Source of the DNA: Virgibacillus ihumii
Lineage (GTDB): Bacteria; Bacillota; Bacilli; Bacillales; Amphibacillaceae
Assembly: GCF_902726655.1 (NCBI RefSeq)
Contig: NZ_CACVAN010000001.1
Location: 310,001 to 374,000 of the forward strand
Length of the DNA: 64,000 nucleotides
Direction of reading: 5' to 3'
Part shown: piece by piece, positions 25,626 to 34,246 of the stretch
Numbering within the stretch: the stretch's first letter is position 1
Layout of the letters: every line of letters begins with the position of its first letter
Position numbers and translations under genes: made by a program
The notes under the pieces: generated by a model
Databases searched by the model: none
Told to the model about the DNA's origin: nothing
What the model saw: only the letters and a program-made list of their open reading frames with translations

Positions 25626-26081
25626 ATGAACGGATCGATACAAGACGACATTATTGAACTATACAACAATTTGATAAGTGCATGGAATAACCGTGATGCT
25701 GAGGGAATGGCGGACAAATTTTCCGACGAAGGGGTACAGATCGGGTTTGACGGAAGCAAACTGATAGGAAAGCAGGATATTCTGGCTCATCTTGCACCAA
25801 TCTTTGAAAGTCATCCGACAGCCCCTTTTGTGACAAAAATTAAAGGTGTGCGGAAGCTTGGAACGGATACTGCACTGCTCCATGCGATTGCCGGAATGGT
25901 TCCGCCGGGTAAATCGGACATTGAGCCATCGGTAAATGCACATCAGACACTGATTGCTGTGAAGAGCGGCAGCGAATGGCGGGTTGAACTTTTTCAAAAT
26001 ACACCGGCGCAGTTTCATGGCCGTCCTGAGCTTGTGGAAGAAATGACGGAAGAGTTGCGCAAAGTATATTTTGATAAATGA
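25626..26081 (+). CDS. SnoaL/NTF2-like protein (SgcJ/EcaC type)
   Basis: Small cone-shaped fold used for binding or isomerase-type reactions; the actual activity is unknown. 151 residues. Starts with a helical pair (IQDDIIELYNNLISAWNNRDAEGMADKFSDEGVQ is the usual NTF2-like beginning) and ends in beta strands (LIAVKSGSEWRVELFQNTPAQFHG). ATG at 25626 is preceded by GGGAGG at the right distance; an earlier in-frame ATG lies before that site. Monocistronic. Confidence 0.75.
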   Translation: MNGSIQDDIIELYNNLISAWNNRDAEGMADKFSDEGVQIGFDGSKLIGKQDILAHLAPIFESHPTAPFVTKIKGVRKLGTDTALLHAIAGMVPPGKSDIEPSVNAHQTLIAVKSGSEWRVELFQNTPAQFHGRPELVEEMTEELRKVYFDK

Positions 26082-26223
26082 CAAAGTGTCGGGTGTTATA
26101 CTGTAAAGCTTTAGGCATATAAATAAGGTATCGGAGCTTTTGTGGACAATTATGCGCGTTTAAAAATAGTTGAAAAAGGAACATAATCAGTAGTTTGGAA
26201 CGACGGAACAGGAGCTGATTTTA

Positions 26224-27897
26224 GTGCTCGGACAACGAATCAGGCATACGAAACGGTACCGTGAAATAGTAAATTCCTTTATGAAAAACGGTTTCAGCCA
26301 TTTTTTGTTTCGGGTCGGTTTGACTGACCGCGGACTTGCTAAAGGTAGAGAACCTGATGAAATAAACCGGAATATGAAAAGCATTGGAAAGCGTCTGCGG
26401 CATGCATTACAGGACTTGGGACCATCGTTTATAAAACTTGGACAGATTGCCAGTACCCGTTATGATGCACTGCCAACGGAAATCACCGAAGAACTGGAGA
26501 AACTTCAGGATCATGCTACTGTTATTCCGTATGAGCATGTCCGATATACGATTGAGACGGAATTGGACGATACACTCGAAAATCTGTTTGAGTGGATCGA
26601 TTCCGAACCGCTTGCAACAGCATCAATTGGACAGGTACATAGCGCCAGGCTTCTTACCGGTGAGGATGTAGTCGTGAAGGTACAACGGCCTGCACTTAAG
26701 TCGAAGATTGATACCGATTTGGAGATCCTTCACGGAATAGGAAAAATTCTTGAGGAACGGACGGCCTGGGCACAACGTTACCGCCTTTCTGACATTATCG
26801 GAGAACTGTCCAATTCACTTCGGAATGAGTTGGATTACCTAATGGAAGCACGTGGAGCAGAGCGGGTTTCCAAACAGTTTGAGAATAATGCACATGTGAG
26901 GATCCCACTCGTTTACTGGGAATTTTCGAGCAAACGGGTGATGACGATGGAAAAAATCGATGGAATTAAAGTTTCCAAAATAGGGGAACTTGATGCCAAA
27001 GGTTATGACCGGAAAATAGTTGCCCAGCGTTTGGCCGATGCGATGCTGTATCAACTGCTTGATAATGGATTTTTTCATGCGGATCCCCATTCCGGTAATA
27101 TTTCCATCTTACCGAAAAATACAATTGCTTTTTATGATTTTGGCGAGACAGGTTTGATTAATAAAAAACAGAAACAGCATTTTGCTTCGATTATTGTAAA
27201 CCTCCACCAGGGGAATACAAAGGCGATGATCAAAACTTTTTCAAAAATGGATATAATCGGGGAAGAGACCAAGCTTGAAGTATTGCAGCGTGATTTAGAT
27301 GATCTTCATTCCCGTTATGAAAATATTAAAACGAAAGAGCTCAGTCTCGGACGGATTATTTTGGATATTTTTAATGTGGCGTATGCTAATTACATTAAAA
27401 TTCCTGCTGAACTGGCACTTATCAGCAAGGTGATTCTGACACTTGAGGGAGTGCTAAGACGGCTTGATCCGGAATTCAGTCTTATGCGGGCGACAGAGCC
27501 ATTTGCACAAAAGCTGATGTGGCAGCGGTATCGTCCAAAACATATTATTCGCAATTCACTGGAGGAAATCAGTGAAGATCTCAGTATTATTTCGGAATTG
27601 CCTCAGGATCTGAAGGATGTCATGGATGTTGTGAAGAAAGGAAAAATCGGGCTTGATATTAATGTGAAGCGCGGTGACCGGATCATGCGCAGGCTGGATA
27701 AACTTAGTAACCGTCTGGCATTCAGCATCCTGATGCTGGCATTTAGCATTTTGATGGCCAGCCTGATTATCGGCTTTGCGATTGTGGGTCAGGATACGAT
27801 TATTTGGAATCTGCCAATAATTGAATTCGGTGCGGTTATCGCATTCCTGATGTTTGTGCTCATGGTAATCACGATTATCAAATCGGGCAGGATGTAG
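26224..27897 (+). CDS. UbiB/ABC1 atypical kinase-like membrane protein
   Basis: 557 residues of the AarF/UbiB/ABC1 family, whose members support quinone synthesis or lipid metabolism. Family-specific KxGQ region LGPSFIKLGQIASTR (about residues 64-78), the Ala-rich loop LATASIGQVHSA, VVVKVQRP with the ATP-site Lys, FHADPHSGN with the catalytic loop, and AFYDFGETG as the DFG motif. Two C-terminal membrane helices (about 495-550) anchor it. Start is GTG with AGGAG upstream. The organism uses menaquinone, so the role is probably regulatory or lipid-related; this is inference. Confidence 0.88.
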   Translation: MLGQRIRHTKRYREIVNSFMKNGFSHFLFRVGLTDRGLAKGREPDEINRNMKSIGKRLRHALQDLGPSFIKLGQIASTRYDALPTEITEELEKLQDHATVIPYEHVRYTIETELDDTLENLFEWIDSEPLATASIGQVHSARLLTGEDVVVKVQRPALKSKIDTDLEILHGIGKILEERTAWAQRYRLSDIIGELSNSLRNELDYLMEARGAERVSKQFENNAHVRIPLVYWEFSSKRVMTMEKIDGIKVSKIGELDAKGYDRKIVAQRLADAMLYQLLDNGFFHADPHSGNISILPKNTIAFYDFGETGLINKKQKQHFASIIVNLHQGNTKAMIKTFSKMDIIGEETKLEVLQRDLDDLHSRYENIKTKELSLGRIILDIFNVAYANYIKIPAELALISKVILTLEGVLRRLDPEFSLMRATEPFAQKLMWQRYRPKHIIRNSLEEISEDLSIISELPQDLKDVMDVVKKGKIGLDINVKRGDRIMRRLDKLSNRLAFSILMLAFSILMASLIIGFAIVGQDTIIWNLPIIEFGAVIAFLMFVLMVITIIKSGRM

Positions 27898-27944
27898 CAA
27901 TTTGTGCATTGGTGCCCCGCAAAGAATTTAAAATGGACTTGCAG

Positions 27945-27980
27945 AAGTCGGCTTCTTAAAAAGAGGAGCCGGCTTTTTAG
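27945..27980 (+). terminator. Terminator after the UbiB-like gene
   Basis: Stem AAGTCGGCTTCTT / AAGAGGAGCCGGCTT (with G-T pairs) and T run. Confidence 0.8.
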
Positions 27981-28024
27981 CACTTAAAAAACTGTAAAAA
28001 TGCTCTTGCGTTTCTGTTTAATAT

Positions 28025-28060
28025 ATGTAAATCTATATGTAAAGACATATAAGTTTACAT
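28025..28060. promoter_or_regulatory. Long inverted repeat upstream of nadC (probable operator)
   Basis: Two 16-bp arms (ATGTAAATCTATATGT and ACATATAAGTTTACAT) with two mismatches around AAAG, 33 bp before the nadC ATG. A regulator of NAD synthesis such as NiaR would be a logical ligand, but I cannot match a known consensus with confidence. Confidence 0.6.
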
Positions 28061-28092
28061 TTACCGACAAAACCAGATGCAGGAGGAAAGTT

Positions 28093-28932
28093 ATGAATAA
28101 ATTAAAATTACGAAACATGCTTCAATCCCATTTGCTGGAGGATATCGGGGATGGTGACCTTACCAGCCAGTCAGTATTCCCATCGAATGAAACCGGGAGT
28201 GGATTTTTTACAGCTAAACAGGAGGGGGTTATTTGCGGAATTGCCATCATTAAGGAAGTGTATGCGTTGTTGGATCCCGCAATCGAGGTAAAAACATCTG
28301 TTATTGACGGTGACAGGGTTTTACCCGGTATGAAGATTGCCCAAGTGAATGGTCCAATTGCCTCTTTACTGACAGGAGAGAGAGTGATTTTGAATCTGAT
28401 TCAGCGGATGAGCGGAATTGCCACGATAACAAACAAATGTGTTGAAAAGCTTGATGATGATTCGATACAACTATGCGATACACGAAAAACAGTGCCTGGA
28501 TTACGTATGCTGGATAAATATGCCGTTGTGACGGGCGGCGGAAAGAATCACCGCTATGGCTTGTACGATGGGGTCATGATTAAAGATAACCATATTTCGT
28601 TCTGTGGTTCGATTATAGAAGCAGTACATAAAGTCCGAAAAAACGTCGGACATATGGTGAAGATTGAAGTGGAAACCGAGACCGAAGAACAAGTAATAGA
28701 AGCGATTTCGGCAGGTGCGGATGTGATTATGTTTGATAATCGGAGCCCTGAGGAAGTTCGTAAGTTTGCCAGGATGGTTCCGGAACCAATCCAGACGGAA
28801 GCTTCCGGAGGTATTTATCTGGAATCATTGGAATCCTATCGGGGCACAGGTGTTGACTGCATCTCGCTCGGATTTTTAACCCATTCTGTCAAGTCACTTG
28901 ATATCAGTTTGCTTGTCGAGGAGGAGAAGTAA
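28093..28932 (+). CDS. nadC: Nicotinate-nucleotide pyrophosphorylase (quinolinate phosphoribosyltransferase)
   Basis: Converts quinolinate and PRPP to nicotinate mononucleotide and CO2 in NAD synthesis. 279 residues. Family blocks: LLEDIGDGDLTSQ, the GERVILNLIQRMSGIAT segment, CDTRKTVPGLRMLDKYAV, GGGKNHRYGLYDGVMIKDNH and the C-terminal VDCISLGFLTHSVKSLDISL. ATG at 28093 follows AGGAGGAAAG; the open frame extends upstream without another ribosome site. nadA and nadB, its usual partners, are absent; a TAXI-type TRAP transporter follows at once (1 bp after the stop), which suggests imported rather than newly made substrate. Confidence 0.94.
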   Translation: MNKLKLRNMLQSHLLEDIGDGDLTSQSVFPSNETGSGFFTAKQEGVICGIAIIKEVYALLDPAIEVKTSVIDGDRVLPGMKIAQVNGPIASLLTGERVILNLIQRMSGIATITNKCVEKLDDDSIQLCDTRKTVPGLRMLDKYAVVTGGGKNHRYGLYDGVMIKDNHISFCGSIIEAVHKVRKNVGHMVKIEVETETEEQVIEAISAGADVIMFDNRSPEEVRKFARMVPEPIQTEASGGIYLESLESYRGTGVDCISLGFLTHSVKSLDISLLVEEEK

Positions 28933-28933
28933 C

Positions 28934-29959
28934 ATGTTTGCGAGCAGGAAAATCATATTCGTTATGTTATTGATAGGTTTATTTTTTTTGGCTGCATGTG
29001 AAAGTGGGGATCAAGCTACCGCAACTTCAGACAGCAGTGGAAAAAAGTCGGGCGATGAGTTTAATACAACCATTGTGGGTGGCCGTACCGGCGGGGCGTG
29101 GTCAGTTTTTACGGAAGGTATTGCGGAATCAATTCGGCGGGAAATCAAAGGATCCATTGTTACTGTTGAACCAGGGGGAATAGTCGAAAATCCGGTTAGC
29201 GTCAGCCTGAATAAGACACCATATGGATTGTCCTATGCAATGACAGCATACGCTGCCTACAGTGGAAATGAACCGTATGACAGGGCATATCCGAACATCC
29301 GGGCAATCAGTGTTGTAATCCCCGCCAATTACTATCAACTTTTGGCAAGGGGTGGTACGGAATATGATTCGATGGATGAAATCATCGAAAATCAGACCCC
29401 GGTCCGGTTGGCTGTTGATCAAGAGGGTTCGGCAGGAGAAATCATCACGCGGACAATTTTAAAAGAATACGGGGTTACATATGCAGACATCAAATCCTGG
29501 GGAGGCTCAGTCGATCATTTAAGCGGATCAAAAACGTTTGAGTTGATGGCTGATAATCGCATTGATGCAGCCGGGGATGCAGTATCGGTTCCGTCCGGTG
29601 ATATTGTCAAAGCAGCCAGCCTGAATGAACTTAAATTTTTATCAATCAATAAGGATGTTATCAATGCAGTGTCGGAAAAGCTTGGCATGGAATCTGGAGT
29701 AATAAAATCCGGAAGCTATGCGTTTCAGGAGCAAAATGTACATACGCTTTACACACCTGCGATTCTTATCGCCAATAAAGATGTATCGGAGAAGGAAGTG
29801 TACCGTGTGACAAAGGCGATTTATCAAAACTTGGACTACCTGCGCACGGTTCATAAGGAATTTGCAAATCTGACCGATAAAAATATTGCTGAAGTCGGAG
29901 AGGTTCCGCTTCATCCCGGAGCAGAGAAATTTTTTAAGGAAGTTGGATTATTGGATTAA
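28934..29959 (+). CDS. TRAP transporter solute-binding lipoprotein, TAXI family
   Basis: Extracytoplasmic receptor of a tripartite ATP-independent periplasmic-type transporter. 341 residues. Signal peptide with lipobox FFLAAC (Cys about residue 20), then the TAXI core: TIVGGRTGGAWSVFTEGIAESI, a GGIVENPVSVSLNK region, YGLSYAMTAYAAYSG and VRLAVDQEGSAGEII. ATG at 28934 is one base after the nadC stop, with GAGGAGG upstream, so translation is coupled to nadC. TAXI receptors often bind dicarboxylates such as glutamate; the operon suggests a pyridine dicarboxylate, which is only inference. Confidence 0.9.
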   Translation: MFASRKIIFVMLLIGLFFLAACESGDQATATSDSSGKKSGDEFNTTIVGGRTGGAWSVFTEGIAESIRREIKGSIVTVEPGGIVENPVSVSLNKTPYGLSYAMTAYAAYSGNEPYDRAYPNIRAISVVIPANYYQLLARGGTEYDSMDEIIENQTPVRLAVDQEGSAGEIITRTILKEYGVTYADIKSWGGSVDHLSGSKTFELMADNRIDAAGDAVSVPSGDIVKAASLNELKFLSINKDVINAVSEKLGMESGVIKSGSYAFQEQNVHTLYTPAILIANKDVSEKEVYRVTKAIYQNLDYLRTVHKEFANLTDKNIAEVGEVPLHPGAEKFFKEVGLLD

Positions 29960-29991
29960 TTGGTTTTGATGACAGAGGAAGGGGGGTACCC

Positions 29992-31935
29992 ATGAACGGA
30001 AATAATAATTTGAAATACTTGTTTTCAGAAGGGTGGAAGCGGGATCTGGAAGGAATACAACTGAAAATATTTGCGGTAATCGCTTTTATCTTATCTGGGT
30101 ATCAGATTTGGTCAGTGATTTGGGGAAAATTGAATCCCATTAACCAGATGGCTGTTCATCTCGCGTTCATCATCGGATTGTCTTTCATAGGGTACGGATT
30201 TTCCAAAAAAACAGAACGAAATAGACCGGCTTTTTTAGATGTTGTGTTTATGTTGCTGGCGTTTGCGGCCGGGACCTATTATACGCTCCGTGCAGAATGG
30301 ATAGCAGAAAGAATTCCTATCCTTGATCCGCTGACGGGCTTGGATATATTCTTTGGATTGGTGTTTGTACTCTTAAGCATGGAAGCTGCACGCCGGACGA
30401 TTGGGATGCCGATTATACTCATTGTTTTGATTGGAATCAGTTATGCGGTGTGGGGCCATCATTTGCAAGGACTGTGGGGACACAGGGAGTTGTCTCTCAC
30501 AACGATTCTGAATGATTTGGCGTTCAGTTTTAATGGACTCTGGGGCTCCCCTATATCCGTTGCGGCAACATTTGTATTTATGTTTCTGTTGTTTGGAACC
30601 TTTTTACAAAAAGCAGGTGCCGGGGAATTTTTCTTTAATCTTTCGACAACTATCGCTGGAAGGTCAAAAGGCGGTGCTGCCAAAGTAGCGGTTCTGTCCA
30701 GTGCCCTGTTCGGCTCGATTTCCGGCAGTCCGACAGCAAATGTCGTAACAACGGGTTCGTTTACCATACCGGTGAGCAAACGAGCTGGGTATACGTCCAA
30801 ATTTGCAGCCGCGGTTGAAGCAGCGGCATCGACCGGCGGAAGTATTTTACCACCAATCATGGGTTCTTCCGCATTTCTGATGGCGGCTGTGACACAATTA
30901 TCCTACCTGTCTATTATTACAGCGGCCATTCTGCCGGGCATCCTTTATTATGTTTCGCTGCTGGCGATGGTTCATTTTGAGGCGCTGCGTCTTGATTTAC
31001 CACGGGCGAAAAAGGAAGACATCCCTAAAATATCGCACGTATTGAGGGAGGGATGGTATTATATTATTCCTTTAATAGTGGTAGTCTGCTTTCTTCTGCT
31101 GGGAAACAGTGCATCAAGGACCGGGTTTTACGGCATTCTCGCAGTAGTCATTATAAGCTGGTTCCGAAAAAATACTCGCATGGGTGTACGAAAAATTTTC
31201 GAAGCAATGGTTGACGGTGCAAAGTCCGCTATTCCTGTTACAACAGCATGTGCATCAGCCGGTTTGGTCATCGCTGGCATCATGTCCACCGGATTGGGCG
31301 GAAAAGTAACAAGTATTTTGCTCGGATTAACGGAAGGCATGCTTGTTCCGACATTACTGCTCGTAATGGTGATCTGTGTGCTTTTTGGCATGGGAATGCC
31401 AGTTGCCGCTGCATATATTTTAACTGCAATGCTCTCGGCTCCGGCATTAATTGAACTCGGCGTCTCCAGGATGTCCGCACATTTATTTATCGTTTATTTT
31501 TCCATTTTTTCAGCCATTACCCCTCCAGTGGCGGTGGCGGCATTTGCGGCAGCGGGGATTTCCGGCAGTAACCCGAATAAAGTTGGCTTTACAGCAGTCA
31601 GATTGGGAATAGTCGGCTTCATTGTTCCGTTTATGTTTGTGCTAAATCCATCACTGCTCATGGAAGGGTCACTGATTCAAGTCGTCCTTTCTTTCATAAC
31701 AGCATTGGCGGGGGTGATTTTGCTTGCAGCAGGGATAATCGGCTGGTTGTTTTCGAAAGTGAATCTGATGGAGCGAGTCATGTTGATTGCTGGTGGTAGT
31801 CTTTTTATTCATTCAGGCCTGCTGTCTGGTGCAATTGGTTTGATGATCAGCATAGTTGTCGTAATTATACAACTGAAAAAGCGGCCAACCCTTGCAAAAC
31901 ATCGGCGTGGTAAAGAAAAATCTGTGGTGATGTAA
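29992..31935 (+). CDS. TRAP transporter fused permease (4TM + 12TM)
   Basis: Membrane component of the same TAXI-TRAP system. 647 residues with about 18 hydrophobic segments: the small DctQ-like domain at the N-terminus fused to the large DctM-like domain. Typical large-subunit motifs are SALFGSISGSPTANVVTTGSFTIP (about 238-261), the AAVEAAASTGGSILPPIMGSSAF segment, GMGMPVAAAYILTAML and FSAITPPVAVAAFAAAGISG. Third gene of the nadC unit, with a GAGGAAGG ribosome site. The operon ends here and is followed by 21-nt repeats rather than a clear terminator. Confidence 0.92.
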   Translation: MNGNNNLKYLFSEGWKRDLEGIQLKIFAVIAFILSGYQIWSVIWGKLNPINQMAVHLAFIIGLSFIGYGFSKKTERNRPAFLDVVFMLLAFAAGTYYTLRAEWIAERIPILDPLTGLDIFFGLVFVLLSMEAARRTIGMPIILIVLIGISYAVWGHHLQGLWGHRELSLTTILNDLAFSFNGLWGSPISVAATFVFMFLLFGTFLQKAGAGEFFFNLSTTIAGRSKGGAAKVAVLSSALFGSISGSPTANVVTTGSFTIPVSKRAGYTSKFAAAVEAAASTGGSILPPIMGSSAFLMAAVTQLSYLSIITAAILPGILYYVSLLAMVHFEALRLDLPRAKKEDIPKISHVLREGWYYIIPLIVVVCFLLLGNSASRTGFYGILAVVIISWFRKNTRMGVRKIFEAMVDGAKSAIPVTTACASAGLVIAGIMSTGLGGKVTSILLGLTEGMLVPTLLLVMVICVLFGMGMPVAAAYILTAMLSAPALIELGVSRMSAHLFIVYFSIFSAITPPVAVAAFAAAGISGSNPNKVGFTAVRLGIVGFIVPFMFVLNPSLLMEGSLIQVVLSFITALAGVILLAAGIIGWLFSKVNLMERVMLIAGGSLFIHSGLLSGAIGLMISIVVVIIQLKKRPTLAKHRRGKEKSVVM

Positions 31936-31971
31936 GATTAGCTGGGGGAAGGTTTTCAAGTAGTACAAGTT

Positions 31972-32025
31972 TATCAGGAACTTTAGCATTCCTATCAGCA
32001 ACTTACTCGGTTCTATCAGTAATTC
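31972..32025. repeat. Degenerate 21-nt tandem repeat, three units, TATCAG core
   Basis: TATCAG at 31972, 31993 and 32014 (exact 21-nt steps), each followed by a variant of GAACTT. Same core and period as the array at 55409. Confidence 0.7.
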
Positions 32026-32108
32026 CGGTCACCAGCTTCTTTCAGAAAAATGGTAATAATGATAGAGTTAGATTGAGAAGAATATTCTAATACGGGATGT
32101 GATAGAGG

Positions 32109-33050
32109 ATGCTGGAGGAACTTGGATTAAAACGAATCAGGCTTGATCTTCCTTTTCGATTGAACCATGTAAACTGTTTTGTTGCAGAAGGGGAAAATGG
32201 CTGGCAGGTTATCGATACAGGGATGCATAACAAAGAAACGGCGGATAGATGGCGTGATGAACTTGCAGGTAAATCTGTTACGGATATTTTCATCACCCAT
32301 TACCATCCAGATCATTTCGGTTATGCAGGTGGATTGCAGGAACTGACAAGTGCCAACGTTTATATGTCCGAAATTGATGCTGAAGCCGGCCTGAATGCAT
32401 GGCAGCACAGCTTTATAGAAACGCTTTATGAAAATTATCTGGCTACCGGTATTGATAAGAAAACCGCTGCACGTATGACTAAAAACACCAAGGAATTTGT
32501 TCCAAGAGTGACGCCATACCCGCAAGTTGACCATTATTTTCAGGAAGGGCAGATAGTTCAAATTGGCAACTTTACATATGAAGTGTTCTTCACGCCGGGT
32601 CATTCGGACGGGCTTGTAACATTTTATAACAACGAAAAAAATGTGCTTCTTTCAACCGATCATATTTTGCCGAAAATAACACCGAACATCTCGTATTGGT
32701 TCCACGGGGATCCGAACCCGCTTCATTCGTTTTTAACATCATTGGAAAAAATCAGGAAGCTGGATGCTGATTTTGTGATTCCATCTCATGGAAAGCCATT
32801 CTATGGGGCGAATAACAGAATTGATGAAATTAAAGCGCACCATGATAATCGCCTGTTACAAACACTGAACGCAGTAAGTGAAGGCGGTACAGCAGCGGAT
32901 GTTTGCCAAAAGTTATTTCAGAAAGAGCTTACCATTCACGAAACCCGCTTTGCGATTGGTGAAACGCTTGCCCACCTCGAATATTTGCGATACAAGGGTG
33001 AATGTGACCGGGAATTGAATAAAGGGAGTTATTGGTATTATCGAAAATGA
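32109..33050 (+). CDS. MBL-fold metallo-hydrolase
   Basis: Cytoplasmic metallo-beta-lactamase fold hydrolase of unknown substrate, 313 residues. Binuclear metal motif THYHPDHFGYAGGL (H-x-H-x-D-H) at about residues 61-74, third ligand in FTPGHSDGLVTFY, bridging Asp in LLSTDHILPKI and last His in VIPSHGKPF. The C-terminal helical region (about 250-313, HETRFAIGETLAHLEYLRYKG) resembles the winged-helix end of LACTB2-like proteins. Ribosome site TAGAGG. No signal peptide. Neighbours give no clue to the substrate. Confidence 0.88.
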   Translation: MLEELGLKRIRLDLPFRLNHVNCFVAEGENGWQVIDTGMHNKETADRWRDELAGKSVTDIFITHYHPDHFGYAGGLQELTSANVYMSEIDAEAGLNAWQHSFIETLYENYLATGIDKKTAARMTKNTKEFVPRVTPYPQVDHYFQEGQIVQIGNFTYEVFFTPGHSDGLVTFYNNEKNVLLSTDHILPKITPNISYWFHGDPNPLHSFLTSLEKIRKLDADFVIPSHGKPFYGANNRIDEIKAHHDNRLLQTLNAVSEGGTAADVCQKLFQKELTIHETRFAIGETLAHLEYLRYKGECDRELNKGSYWYYRK

Positions 33051-33158
33051 TGAAAAGGTTGAAGATCAGATTGCAGTTATCCATTTCTATCAACTAGATG
33101 ACAACCACTTCCCATCCCCCTATACTAAGGGTAGATTAAAAGATTGGGGGCGTTTCTT

Positions 33159-33941
33159 ATGCGAACTGTAAAAGATCACCTTGGACGGGAAATCCATTAC
33201 ACGTTTCCACCAAAGCGAATTGTGTCTTTTGCGCCAGCGATTACAGAAACAATGTATCGTCTGAATTTGGATGAGGAAATAGTCGGTCGAACGGGATTCT
33301 GCATTCATCCGAAAGGCAGGGTTGAGCAGGCGAAAAAAGTGGGTGGAACCAAGCAGGTCAAGCTCGACCGTGTGCATGAACTCCAGCCTGACTTAATCAT
33401 TGTGGAAAAAGAGGAAAATACGAAAGAAATGGTTGAACAACTGGAAGAGCATTATCCTGTCTACTGTTTTGAAGTGCAAACCGTTGACGATGCATATCGC
33501 ATGATACATGATCTTGGTGATGTTACTGATCGTGAGCAGAAGGCAGTAACGCTTGAACGTGATATCCAATCCGCGTTTCAGCAACTTCCAAACATTACCG
33601 GGACACGGGCTGCCTATGTAATCTGGAAAAATCCGTATATGGTGGCCGGCGGCGATACGTATATTAATTCACTTCTCCAAAAAATCGGGTTTACTAATGC
33701 TTTTGAAACATACGAGGGGCGCTATCCGGAAGTAACAAAAGAAGACTTCCAGCAGGCGAACCTGGATTATGTTTTTCTGGCTACTGAACCATATCCATAT
33801 AAGGAAAAACACCTGGCTGAATTTCAGGAAATGATGCCGGCTGCCATACCTGATCTCATTGACGGTGAAATGTTCTGGTACGGGGGGAGAATGCTCGATG
33901 CTGTTTCTTATTTCAACGAAAAATTAAGCATACTCAAATAA
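33159..33941 (+). CDS. Helical-backbone metal-receptor protein, BtuF-like, no signal peptide
   Basis: Belongs to the periplasmic-binding fold used for cobalamin or siderophore receptors (PF01497), 260 residues. The family start is RIVSFAPAITETMYRLNLDEEIVGRTG, with GGTKQVKLDRVHELQPDLIIV after it, and the second lobe includes MVAGGDTYINSLLQKIGF. ATG at 33159 has GGGGGC upstream. There is no signal peptide or lipobox, so unlike BtuF or FhuD it should stay in the cytoplasm, and there is no permease or ATPase nearby. Cytoplasmic members exist in Bacillus but their role is unclear. Confidence 0.82.
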   Translation: MRTVKDHLGREIHYTFPPKRIVSFAPAITETMYRLNLDEEIVGRTGFCIHPKGRVEQAKKVGGTKQVKLDRVHELQPDLIIVEKEENTKEMVEQLEEHYPVYCFEVQTVDDAYRMIHDLGDVTDREQKAVTLERDIQSAFQQLPNITGTRAAYVIWKNPYMVAGGDTYINSLLQKIGFTNAFETYEGRYPEVTKEDFQQANLDYVFLATEPYPYKEKHLAEFQEMMPAAIPDLIDGEMFWYGGRMLDAVSYFNEKLSILK

Positions 33942-33974
33942 GGTGCTCTTTTCATAGAGCTCCTTATTTTTGTG
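33941..33974 (+). terminator. Terminator after the BtuF-like gene
   Basis: Stem AAGGTGCTC / GAGCTCCTT (one mismatch) and T run. Confidence 0.8.
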
Positions 33975-33984
33975 GAAAACTCCC

Positions 33985-34107
33985 GTTGCATCTTATTTTA
34001 TCGGTGACTATTTGACAACCTTTGGCCAGGAAGATACGAAAGATCATCAGATGCTGCGCGATCTTGGTTTCGAACCGGACTTTGTTTGTGATGGGGTAAA
34101 TGTTTAA
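33985..34107 (+). pseudogene. bioB: Remnant of biotin synthase, C-terminal segment
   Basis: The frame from 33985 to the TAA at 34107 reads ASYFIGDYLTTFGQEDTKDH then QMLRDLGFEPDF. GDYLTT-x-G-Q followed 15 or so residues later by M-x-x-DLGFE is the known end of biotin synthase. There is no start codon, no ribosome site and no radical SAM part (CxxxCxxC) upstream, only a terminator, so about 40 residues of a lost bioB remain. Position between two unrelated genes suggests deletion of a bio gene. Confidence 0.7.
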
Positions 34108-34246
34108 TCATTTTTTGGAATCTTCCGTGTCAGGTTTTTGGGATGCGGGAGATTTTAGTGTATATAAATTATATATGAATTTATCACCTTAGCTTTCATT
34201 TAATATGCTATCCTAATATATAAACTAACAGAAAATGAGGATATAT

